Assembly (NCBI GenBank): GCA_031835245.1
Contig: JAVKOQ010000365.1
Coordinates: 1 to 50,349, forward strand
Direction of reading: 5' to 3'
DNA: 50,349 bases
Source: Balamuthia mandrillaris
Taxonomy: Eukaryota > Discosea > Longamoebia > Balamuthiidae
Positions 1 through 10,358 of this stretch are shown one piece after another. A model generated the notes under the pieces. The model worked only from the letters and a program-made list of their open reading frames with translations, was not told the origin of the DNA and searched no databases. The position numbers were made by a program, and so were the translations under genes. Numbering within the stretch: the first letter of the stretch is position 1; every line of letters begins with the position of its first letter.

Positions 1-1500
1 CCCCTTTAATTAGGTATTTATTCACCTTATACTCACTTCTCAAATTTCCATTACTTCTTAAAATGCAGTTCAACATTAAAGAAGGTTATTTTATTAAATT
101 ATATTACATATCATTTTATTATATGATTATAATAGCTTTTTCACAAAGTTGATTTTTTTAAAAATAATTCTTATTGAATTTCTTGGTTTGTTTTTATTTA
201 AAAGATCTGCTTTATATGTGTATCATTTCTCTTTAAGTCTATTATTCTCTTCTTATTCTTTTATTTTTCTTTACTCTTGAAGTAAGACAATACTTAAAAA
301 TTCTATTGATTAACTGGCTAATATCATTTATATCAATCAAAGCAAGATTATATCATATGACATTAATCTAAAATGACAACACAGCAAGGAGCTCATGTTT
401 TGTATGAGATCTCTAGTTGTATCAGTACAACTCTTTTTCTTCTTTTTCATTGTATGCAACCATTTTCCCTTTACCTCACCAACTGCCCAGTTCAAGCCTG
501 GAAAATACAACGTCTTCTCCTTTCTTGAACACTTTGAAATAATCCTTAAACATTTATTGTTATCCAAGCTTTAAGATGTATTCCACAGCTTCAAGGTCAA
601 ACCTGGTGAGACTATTCAAGCTATTGATGATCATCTTTGTTTCCTTCAAGATCAGATGGTATACAAGCCATTTACCTCACATTGCCACATAGGTAGTACT
701 TCCTATGGCATTAAATATATGTACATTTGTTCTTGGTTGTGTGAAAAGTATTTTATTGTAAAAAAGGCAGCCAAGGAAGGAAAGAGGCTCAGGATTGCCA
801 GAGTGACTTCTTGGTTTCTTTGTTCTTAAGTTCTTAGCTTGGGAAAGTTCCTTTGAGATTCTAATCAAACAACCTCTACCTATGATAGTATTGCCAATGG
901 CTCTTCCCCCTCCTTGGTCCTTGCATAGGTGTGTACTTTCTTTCTTTTGTTCTTTTCCTTTGATCCATACATGTGATTAATGTCCAAAATAAGGAATATC
1001 TTTGCCTAGGCAGCAGTACCTGTTGTAGCAAATTAATTGAGCATAAAAAGGAGCTTATGCAGTGGATGATCTGAAAGGAGTGTGTTCCAGAAATAAGAAA
1101 GAATGACAACAAAAGGAGATCTCTATCATTGCTATAGAGTACCCTGATGGAAAGGGAAAAGAGAGAAGAGAAAGAAAGAAGACTTCAGAGTAGACATTCT
1201 GCATGTTGAGATATGTATTGGTGATTTTATTAATACTTGTCTATTTTTAGTTTAGAACTTGTTAGTAATAAGCAAAAAGATACTGTTAAAGAAAGGTTGG
1301 TTATATTGGCATCTTCAACACATATGATGAAAAAATGCTCTGGTGGGAAAGACTCGCCTGAAGGTCATCATGTAATCATCAGGTGTGCAACCAACTCTTA
1401 AGTAGCCTGAGAAGAGGGAACACATCACCCTAGGAGTATGTGTGGCAGGGGGTACCCTACACCCTTGTTAGTCCTTCCTTTGAAAACACTATGAGCTCTT
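1..1500. other. AT-rich gene-poor stretch
   Basis: This stretch is visibly richer in A and T than the rest of the window. It has only short open frames (about 60-80 codons) with no recognisable family motif, and no convincing exon-intron series on either strand. It probably belongs with the transposon remains that follow. I see no RNA gene in it. Confidence 0.5.
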
Positions 1501-1529
1501 CCCTCAACTTCTACATAATCACTGGACAA

Positions 1530-2335
1530 AACTCTGGATGGGTCACAGAGGAAGTTTGTCGACTTTGAGTAAGAGACATCTTTATCTCTGTTGGAAAACC
1601 AACAATTCACGTCATTATGACTTCCTGTTGACACTTTCCCTGGATACCCCAAATTCTCTCACCCCTTTTTATTTTCCCTTTTTCCTCACAACACACTCAA
1701 AGCACACACTTTGGTCCACACCTCTTTTCTTGTGAATAAACCCAGAGTTGCTTACATGCCGTCCCTTTCTTGATCCGCAGGGTTTATCCCCCATCAACAA
1801 ATAGCTACAACTTTCAGAGGCAAGAGCATTACTAATACTTGATGAACATGCCTTTTGTTTAGGTCCAACAGCCATTGAACTTCTAAAGGGACATTCAGTA
1901 AATGTCCTTGTCATCCTAGCTCACTCTTCTCCAATTCTTCAACCTCTTGATCTTGCTCCATTCACATCTTTCAAATCTAATCTGATGAAACATTATTTGA
2001 GTTCAGGAAAACGAGTCACAAGCAGCACAGAGGCAACAGTTGCTGCCTTCTATCTAGATTCAGCCTTAACAGTGCTTCATGTGATAGCTGGATTTCAAAA
2101 GGCAGAGATTTGGCCACTCAACAGAGCAGCACCACTACAATCATCATTAATAGCTTCCTCATTTGACAGACCAGCCCTTCCTTCTCCAACAAAGAAACAC
2201 CAAGGTCCCTCCATCTCTGGAACTCTGTTGACTCATGGCACTCCTGCACATGCCTTGTCATCACCAGCTTCAACACTAGTGATCAAACCAGAGATGAAAA
2301 ACAATCATTTTATAGCCTTTGAAGCAGAGCATTAA
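1530..2335 (+). mobile_element. Remnant of a pogo/Tigger-type (DDE_1) DNA transposase
   Basis: The best-kept part is an open frame from about 1805 to the TAA at 2333-2335. It reads LILDEH, then about 20 residues later a VILAHSSPILQPLDLAPF-type block followed by FTSFKSNL. In the pogo/Tigger/jerky transposases the corresponding blocks are the second catalytic Asp in a LxLDxH context and the PPHxSHxxQPLDxxxFxPFK motif, so the order and spacing fit. The segment after it (AFYLDSALTVLHVIAGFQKAEIWPLN) resembles the family's C-terminal GFRxTGIxPLN region. A further piece with NSGWVTEE, like the family's SGWMT motif, lies in another frame near 1530. A stop at 1802-1804 and frame changes upstream show that it is a decayed copy. 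I found no terminal inverted repeats. Confidence 0.65.
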
Positions 2336-2840
2336 TGAAAACAAAAAAAATAAAGTAAGATCAAAGTGGAAGACTAAGCAGTAAACCTTAGTAACTTTAC
2401 AATGGCTGGTCTGAAGGCTGCTATAAATGATAAGTGAAAAAGAAAGCAATGGGACAATTTACCTGGTGGAGAATGGACGAAAGACAAAAAAAGCTATTAA
2501 AAAAAATAGTAATATTAAGACCTTATATAATGGTGCTATTCTCTTTGTTAATGGATATTCAGTTTTGTCACTTTAATAAATTCTATTACTTTATGGTAAG
2601 GTAAAATATCAAAAGGGAATGTATTTGTTTCACTAAAGGAAGACAACAGGAGGAGAGGCTACCATAATACCTATTCCTATCTCTCCTTGTATGCAGAGTG
2701 GTGTCAAAAATCCAGGACACATACTGACAAATTTCATTGTGATGAAAAGCTTATGTTTTGCTTTTTTTTTTCTTTCTGGTGATTTTTTCTTCTTTTTCCT
2801 TTATATTCAGTGACAATTTGCACACCAGCTAAAACCACAA
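2336..2840. other. AT-rich intergenic sequence without visible genes
   Basis: AT-rich DNA between the transposase remnant and the CR-type gene. It has short poly-A and poly-T runs and no supported exon. It may contain the 3' flank of the transposon. Nothing else is visible. Confidence 0.4.
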
Positions 2841-4971
2841 TTAGTTGAAATTCAGGAAAAGTGAAAAGGGGACATTACCTTCAATTTCTGTAACCTCATA
2901 GCAGATTTTATCACCTTGTTTTAGAGTAACAGAAAAATTGTTTGGGTTGGTATTAAGCATCGAGACGAGATTGGTTGTGGAGATTTCATTCCTAAAATGA
3001 CAAGGGACATCCACCACAGATGTCCCGTTGAGATAGCGGATCATTGCTTTGGTGAAACAATCATTATGCCAGATGAGAATAGTATTAACATGATCATAGC
3101 GAGAAACAAAACCAGGCTGGTACACTTCAGGCCACTTTTCAATAGGAGAAGTGGTGATGTGAATGTAATAGTGCACAGTATCATAGAGGGCTTTTGCTCG
3201 TTTTTGTGTATCAGCAAGGTGGCTTAGGAATCCCTGTTCACTCTTTCAGAAAAAAAAAGTGAGATTTTAAAATGTGTTGAGGACAGCATCTGCCTATACA
3301 TACTTGTGCCACAGCAAGTTCAAACCCAATCTTGGTTCCATTCATCCACCAAAGGTCAACCCGTTTGCACTGAGTTTGTACTGTGTATTCTGGTATCAAC
3401 ATTATCTCTGGGGAGTTTTGCAACAAAGCCCTACCAAAATGATACATTTCGAAGTGGTACTGGTATTCAGCAGGAACATCAATTTGCGGGGATATCGGAT
3501 TTCGTTTCAGCACACTCCTTAAAGCCTTTTGAGTAACCGGAGAGGAGGCAAGGTGTTGTAAAAAGGCTGAAAGAAATTGGACACATCCAACAACACCAGA
3601 GAAGATTTTTGAACAGTCGAAGTTGTCTGGGCTCATAGGATTAGGAGATCCTGGAATCCACTGGTAAACGAGTGAGCGAATGACTGGGGAAAATCAAGGT
3701 AGAGATAGTGTGTTTGTTGCTGGGCGTTGGTGGTAGCATCGGTCTCCTTGAAGATTGACAAAATACCTAAGTCAATCATGCGTTGAACGTCTGGATTCAT
3801 CTCATACATTGATTTCCCAGGGAGAACATTTTTGGTGATCCAGTCCTCCCAAGTGCTGGAACTGGGAGTGGTATGCTGTAATGTGTCACGAACCGAGGCA
3901 AAGGTTCTAGAGCGCTTCAGCCATGGGATCTCACAACGGGTCCACACTTCGTGAATCTCTGCAAAGGGGATTGTCAAGTCTTCAGTTGGAGGTGAAGTAC
4001 TTTCCAAAGCAGAAAAGTCCTGAGCGACAGCGCCAAACTCAAGGAAAAATTCCAAAGGCGTCTTGACCTCTCTTGTAATGGGCATACATCTGAACCAAGC
4101 CCAGTTCCAGACCGGTAATTCCTGGATGACTGAACAGAGGAAAAGGAGGTGAGTTGATGTGAGGATAAGCAATGAGAAGCAAAGCCCTTACCCCCTGCAC
4201 CTCTCATAGACACGCTCAGTTAACATGGTAACTGGCATGCCGACGTTTGTTAAGCAGATACGTTCTTGAGAGAGGAGTTGCAAGACCAAATCTTCCACTT
4301 CGCTTTTGCAGAAGTCGCCAGCCGCCAATTCAACGACCCGTGCGGGAGAGCCGCTGCAGTTTCCGAGTCGAGTTACGGAGTAGACTCCTACAACTAGCAA
4401 CGCTTGCCAACAAGGAGAAGCATATCCGGATCTCTCAGAAAGGTTGATTAAAGTGTTGAAGGGAGCAAACAAGAGGCCAGCCATTTCATCCGTCAGCACA
4501 TCCGCTTCATCAACAATTACCACAAGCTTATTCTCTCCTAGTACCTCAATGGTAGTTTTAGCCTTCACCCATGAGATGGCATCGATGGTTGTTTGCCAGG
4601 CGGGAAGAATAGAAGGTGGAAGTCGGAACAACGCATTGGAGCTCGTCGGCAAACAATGACGACAGGGCCTTATAAAAGGCGGTAGGCGACTCTGAGCCAG
4701 CAAGAGAATTGGCGTCGATCGAAACAGCCTTAAAGCCCTCTTCCTCTAACTCCTTCTCCAGTTGGATCAGCCGGGTCGTCTTCCCGCCCGCATGAATGAA
4801 TACCTGAATGGGGGATCTGGATCGCTTGATCCAGTCCCTAATTTCGCTGTTATCGCGAGAGGTGCAAAAGTGACTGCTTTGGCATGCACCCAGGCCGAGG
4901 GCTTGAAAGTACTTCCTCCTCGCTTGTTGCTCCAGCCTGGTGTGTTGCGTGTTGGGCACGCCAAATTATGA
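2841..4971 (-). pseudogene. Crinkler/CR-type P-loop NTPase plus nuclease-like gene, treated as a fossil toxin/effector
   Basis: Read on the minus strand, the N-terminal part has a P-loop-like FIHAGGKTTRL and, further on, a Walker-B-like KLVVIVDEADVLTDE, typical of the STAND/AAA-like NTPase of Crinkler (CR) proteins. The C-terminal part has RVDLWWMNGTKIGFELAV and then a HLADTQKRAKALY-like segment. This resembles the restriction-endonuclease-fold domain of CR proteins, in which a D...E core is followed by a conserved H...RF...Y stretch. At least two introns with GT-AG ends separate the parts. The copy looks nearly whole, with about one or two apparent breaks. It sits beside transposon remains in the AT-rich end of the window. 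The family assignment comes from motif pattern only; function and expression are unknown. Confidence 0.6.
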
Positions 4972-5069
4972 CTCCTCAAACATTTTGGCGGGAAAAGAAA
5001 TGGGAAGAAAAATGCAGCGAAGTGTCAACGAAAATTCTCGAGAAACAATGAATTCGAAGTCTGTCCGAC

Positions 5070-5228
5070 AATGAGCATGTTCCCCGCCGAAACAAGCCTT
5101 CTCCCACGTCTGCGATGGCAAAGTGGTGGGGGATGGGGGGTGGGGTGAATGGAATGGATGCTCATGCTGCTGCGAATAAACTTTTGCTCGTCATTCGCCT
5201 TGACACTTTTCTGCTACTCGTTTTCTTC
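5070..5228 (+). repeat. Dispersed repeat R1, copy 1
   Basis: About 160 bp that recur, inverted, at 39971-40143. Shared landmarks in order are AATGAGCATGTT, CTTCTCCCACGTCT, GGCAAAGTGGT, GTGAATGGAATGGATGCTCA, AATAAACTTTTG, CGCCTTGACA and TTTCTGCTACTCGTTTTCTT. Both copies run straight into a TTTTC/TCTTC tract. By eye the copies differ by scattered substitutions and a few small indels. Length changes in the central part are multiples of three, but the substitutions show no third-position bias, so I do not call it coding. Confidence 0.85.
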
Positions 5229-5391
5229 TCTTTTCTCTTCTTTTCTTTTCTCTTCTCTTCTCTTCTCTTCTCTTCTCTTCTCTTCTCTTCTCTTCTCTTT
5301 TCTTTTCTTTTCTTTTCTTTTCTTTTCTTTTCTTTTCTTTTCTTTTCTCTTCTTTTCTTTTCTCTTCTTTTCTTTCCTTCCCTTCTTTTCC
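5219..5391. repeat. TTTTC/TCTTC pyrimidine tract
   Basis: About 170 nt of almost pure pyrimidine, made of TCTTC units followed by TTTTC units. It joins repeat R1 to the Fanzor scrap. Open frames across it are artefacts of the repeat. Confidence 0.95.
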
Positions 5392-5394
5392 TGA

Positions 5395-5442
5395 GAAGCC
5401 GAGCAGCGGCCCTTCGGAGACGGCGTCCGTTGTCTGTGGTTG
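5395..5442 (-). mobile_element. 48-bp scrap of a Fanzor (TnpB-like) gene
   Basis: This segment matches 39074-39120 in the Fanzor remnant. It begins GAAGCCGAGCAGCGGC and ends CTGTGGTTG, with one single-base insertion and one transition. In the Fanzor frame it encodes the basic stretch NHRQRRRLRRAAARLRQ. Here it abuts the pyrimidine tract and has no other Fanzor sequence next to it. It is a short fossil of the same family, and its orientation relative to R1 is opposite to that in the 39-40 kb locus. Confidence 0.8.
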
Positions 5443-5763
5443 AAAAGAACAGTCAAGTAGAATAGCGTGACCCCTACTACTGAGCGCCCTTCTAAAGTCA
5501 CTACAGCCCCTCCTACTTCATTCAATTCAAACGGCAAAGCTACACAGACTCTCTCTTCGTTCTTTCTTTACATTAAATTACATTAGGCTCTCGGCACTCT
5601 CTTGTCTCTTTTCTTGGTTCGATTCTTTGTTTAACAAGAAGAAAAAGAAAAAGAACAGAAAACAGAGGTAATAACGAACTGCACTTACGTGGTTGGGAGA
5701 AAACGAGCAAGTTTGCGCTGATTCCCTGCTCAACAAGAACATAGTACATGGACACACAGCACC
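5443..5763. other. Short spacer, including the NF1 3' side
   Basis: About 320 nt between the Fanzor scrap and the NF1 stop codon. It must hold the NF1 3' untranslated region (minus strand). I see no coding signal and no clear polyadenylation motif. Confidence 0.4.
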
Positions 5764-8700
5764 TCAGTTTCTTGGTCCACACAGAGTGAAGATTTGATCT
5801 AGAACGTTACATGCTATCTTAACCAAGGCATCGGTTTTGGGAACGGGTTTCTACATAACACAAGCGGAGTTAATCAAACGCAAGTCAAGGAGAATATGGT
5901 TTTAAATCCAGCCTTACCGTGAAGGAGTCGGCATCAACCAGACCGTGAAAGCCGACTTTCTGAGCCAAATAGTCTTTGCTGGGCAGTCTCTTCTTTGAAA
6001 CTGTGGACTCCATACCACTCGAAAAAATTGACTTCATGATAGAGAGACATGCGTCTATAATCTGTTCGTTTTGGCTGTTCTGGATAACTTGAGCCATCTT
6101 GGGTAATAGTATGTCATAGCTTTGAAATCAAATCATGGAACGTGAAAACAAAAAGAATGGAAGAGTTTAGAATAGATGTCAAGCCAACACAAAGAAGAGT
6201 GAATCCATGAAAAAGAGTGGAAGTGTACACGACAGGAAAGGCTTCTGGCATTGTAAGCACTCCTTCCTTCAGGGATTCATAAATGAAGAGTTGCTCATGT
6301 TCACTATCTGATGCTATAGCAACGGTCAATATCAAATCACGACATATTGCTAGAAGTGATAGATTGTCGTGTGTACGTACATTTAAGAATGGTAACCAGC
6401 AGAGTAAACAAAAGGGCTGCATTCATAGTATCAGGAAGCATTTGCTCCGTAAACAAGTATTGATGAGGAGAACCAGCTTCACCAGATGGTAGCAATCTAT
6501 TTGATGCAGGCAGGTTTCACAGGAATTAATACGAAGAAGAAGAAGAAGAAGAAGAACAAGAAGAAGAAGAAGAAGAACAAGAAGAAGAAGAAGAACAAGA
6601 AGAAGAAGAAGAAGCAGAAGAAGAACAAGAAGAACAAGAACAAGAAGAAGAACAGGAACAAGAAGAAGAAGAAGAACAAGAAATAAAGGCAATAAAAACA
6701 GCGAGAGAAAACCATACAAATTGCGCAAATGGTCCATGTCGTCTCCCTTAACGGGAAGTAAAGCCGCTAAGTAGCCAAGCACGTTGGTGCCAAGGCCCTT
6801 TTTAGCTGCTATATCTACAAAGGTGGAAAGTACTCTTGCAGTAGCAGTTTTCGTTGCAGGAGTTCTTAGTCCCTATATTGAAATCAAAACATTAGCCAAA
6901 AGCCTCTCCAAATGTGAAGGAAATGGCGCAGGGTTGTGAACCTTTAATAAATGAGCGGATACTGCAAATGAAAAGCTCGTTTTAAAGCTAATCCCGGTAA
7001 CTTGATCGGCCTTGGTAAGAATTGCCTCCAAGCCACACTCTTCGCGACATGCCAAGCAATAGGAGGTAATACCATCTAGTTCACAGACAATTGAGCCATC
7101 AAACAATAAAAGCAAAAAATACTAAAAAAGCATACCATCCAAACACTCATGCAAATCCATGGTTTTGAGAACAGCTTCCAATAGGCCGATTGCCACTCCA
7201 AAAAGCTTGCAATCATCGATTTCCAACAAAATTATTGCTACCCAAAACATCGGTTTGAAGAATCTTGAACTAGGGGAAAGGTGTTCCAACAAGCGAGTGA
7301 GGCAAATCACAAGTGACAAGGGTAGGTCATGGTCTAGCCTTTGTCCCTACATTTCATGCAAGTGTTTAGCAACAAAAACATAATATCGGGTGTTTTGAAT
7401 ATGGTTGGACTACCGGTGTGCCGAGGACATCTCGAAGTGTTCGCAACACTTGGTAAATAAGGTCATCTGTTACTAGGGAAGAAGTATTGCACAAAACGCC
7501 AAGGGCAATAATGGCTCGTGGTTGCAAAGCAGGATTAGGAGTATAGGCCGTCCTTGTGGTGAGACTAAAATATGGAGGTTAAGAAGTCGAAAAAAAAAAC
7601 TCAATAAACGCGAACAAAATGGTTAAGATACCTCAACAAACGGGCATGCCATGGGCTATCATCTGCAGAGCAGGCTCCGAGCACAGAAAATAACTTGGTA
7701 GCAACTGTCTCTACCGTTGTTATCGACAACTGTATGGAAAAAATGAAAACAGTTTAGAGGATGGTCATCTGTTGGCCCAAACAGAGAGCCAAAGTGGGGA
7801 AGCACTAACTGGAGCGGCTGAGGATAAAGATTCCGAGTCGTCCGATGGCTTTGAAAAGGGCGAAACAGGAGAACCACCAAGACCGAAAAGCACTCGCATC
7901 TCTTGTCGGTTAAGTTCGGAGAGAAGCAGTCTGGAATAGTTTACAGCAAGGAATTAAGTATTCCATACCCGGAACAAAGGGTTGCCGCTATACATAAATG
8001 GATAGGACACTCACCTTAGAGGCTGCAGCTTATTATCTGGTGATAAAAGCGCCGTGTATAGTGATTGAACAACATTGATGAAGAGGCCATGCACAGTTGC
8101 TCTCACAAAGCTTGGGCCGGTCGAGAATAATAAGAGTATTGAGAATAAAAGCTCCGGAAGGAACTGCTGTACATGAAGGAGATTACTGAAGGAGAGCATC
8201 AAGAGAACGCGCAGAAGCACAACAATTTTCTTCCACAGTGCGTGTTCATCCAAGCGAGAGACCGGGCCATTTTTGGAAGAATCCAAAACCTTATGCAGCG
8301 TATCAGTCAAGGGAACCAAGCTAAATTTAGCAAATGCATGTACCTTCATTAATCTGGCAATAACTTTACCAGCAACAAGTCCTGGACTGCAACTAGCCAT
8401 GGAAACAAACATATCGCCGATGACACTTAATGCTGTTCCTTGTTTTTTTTGCTCCGCTCTTTCGAGTAGGCAGTCTATTGTTAAATCTAAGATTTCGGGT
8501 ACATTTCCAAACACTTCCCAAATCTTTTCCTGAATTGCTGGCCCAGTTATCTGGAGTGACAAAGGCAAACGAACATAAGCAAAGATAGAACCGAGGAGCG
8601 ACAGAGAGAGAGAGAGAGAGGGGGGGGAGGATACGCTACCCCTGCTTCCTTGATGGTAAACTCGATAAATGACTTTATGATCTGCGTAGTTTTTTCAATC

Positions 8701-10314
8701 TTAACAGTACTATCTGGTTGGTTTGTTGGAGCACAGAAAAGTCGCAGGTTCGAGATCCAGTGGCTCATGTAGCTTAAACAGAGCTGTTTACCAGGGAGGT
8801 TTTCTTTGATCTTTTCCATGCCATGCAGAGCTTCCATCAAGAACTCCAACGTGATATCAGGCTCGGTCTGTGCCAACCGTTGGCTGAGCGTTACGGTAAA
8901 GTTGGTGGTATTGCGAGGAATGCACAAACCTAACAGAACAAAGTCAGCTATGTATCATTCAAATAACATGATTCGCTAGTAGAAATGAAAGAGGCATATG
9001 GTACCTGCTGTCTCCCAGAGAGCAATAGGAGCAGAGAGACGGCTAGAGCAGAGAGCAGTTAAAAGATTGTAGGCTTCCACACGAAGAACTGCATTTGGGT
9101 TTCCTAAGTTGAGAAGCGCCATATTGAGCAAGGTGCCAGGGACTTCGCTAGCACGGAAGCTTCGCTTTGAGGTATGGAGTGTATCCGGCTTTGATAGATC
9201 CCATCTTGCTTTAGAGGCTTTCAGCGCCTAGGAGCAGTGATATTGTTACCATAAAGAGTTGTTAAAATAAATAAATAAATAAATAGTCGTAGCATAAGCG
9301 GTGTACTTACAAGAATGATGCGATTGGCATTTTCGCACTTAAAGGTTAGGTTTGTTTTTTGGGACTTAGTATCATATTTGATAATAAGCTCGTTGTCGTC
9401 AGGAGAAAGATTGATTTCTCGTATGTTCGAAATATGGTAAAGATCCACCATGGCCACCCGTTTGTCAAATATGCAGTGCTGTTTTGTTGTTATGACAGCA
9501 AAAAGATTGTTGCTGAAGAAGTGGACTCCTAGTCAGCAATGAAAGATAAAATGGGTAAAAAGCGGGATGATTTTACCTGATTCGGATAATAACCTCTTTT
9601 TGGTTTGTGTATTGCATAATTTTCTGTACAGGAGAGAAGGTAGCCTTGACGTCCTTTTCCACCGCCACTATCATAGGAGACCAGTCAACAAAGACGTGTA
9701 CAATGAAGGAGATGACGACACGCACCTGTTGAAGGAGGAATTCCAAGCTCTTTCTCTGGAATTACTTTGGCAAGTTCCTTAACACTGGATAGAAACGTCA
9801 TTTTGTTGCGCGCACGAGATACAACCTGTGCAAAGTGATTAAGGAGAGAACGAAGGACATCAAAAATTGCAGAGATGGTGAAACTTCGAGATTAAAGGAT
9901 ATTAGCTATGCGCTTGGAATACTTCTTGAAGGTGTGGTTGGCGTTTATGAAGTAGACATTGGTTAATCCTTGGAAACTCGGTGCAACTTGGCGGAACTTG
10001 TTTATCCAGGCAAATGGTACTTCGTGCTCCACATCAAATAGGGTACAGTCGATGACAATCACATATTTCTTATCAAGCTCGGGTTGCATTGTCTTCATGA
10101 TATGGTACAACAAAGGATATTGGCCTACTTCAGTGGCATCGAACCTCCGGGCTATATAATAAAAGACAGGCTGTTTGTCGTTTGTGAAGCCATGTTTGTA
10201 GAATAGCTTCCGTTCTTCAATAGCCTTGGTATCTAGTTTGGCGTGATCACTCATGACTGCCCACAATAGTTAGCCAACCATTAGACATAATATTGTTGGG
10301 GGTGGGGGGGGGGG

Positions 10315-10358
<44 letters not shown>

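Noticed and set aside
5115-5537. Open frames on both strands across the TTTTC tract
   Set aside because: Pure repeat translation with no conserved domain. The similar short peptide in R1 copy 2 follows from DNA repeat similarity.
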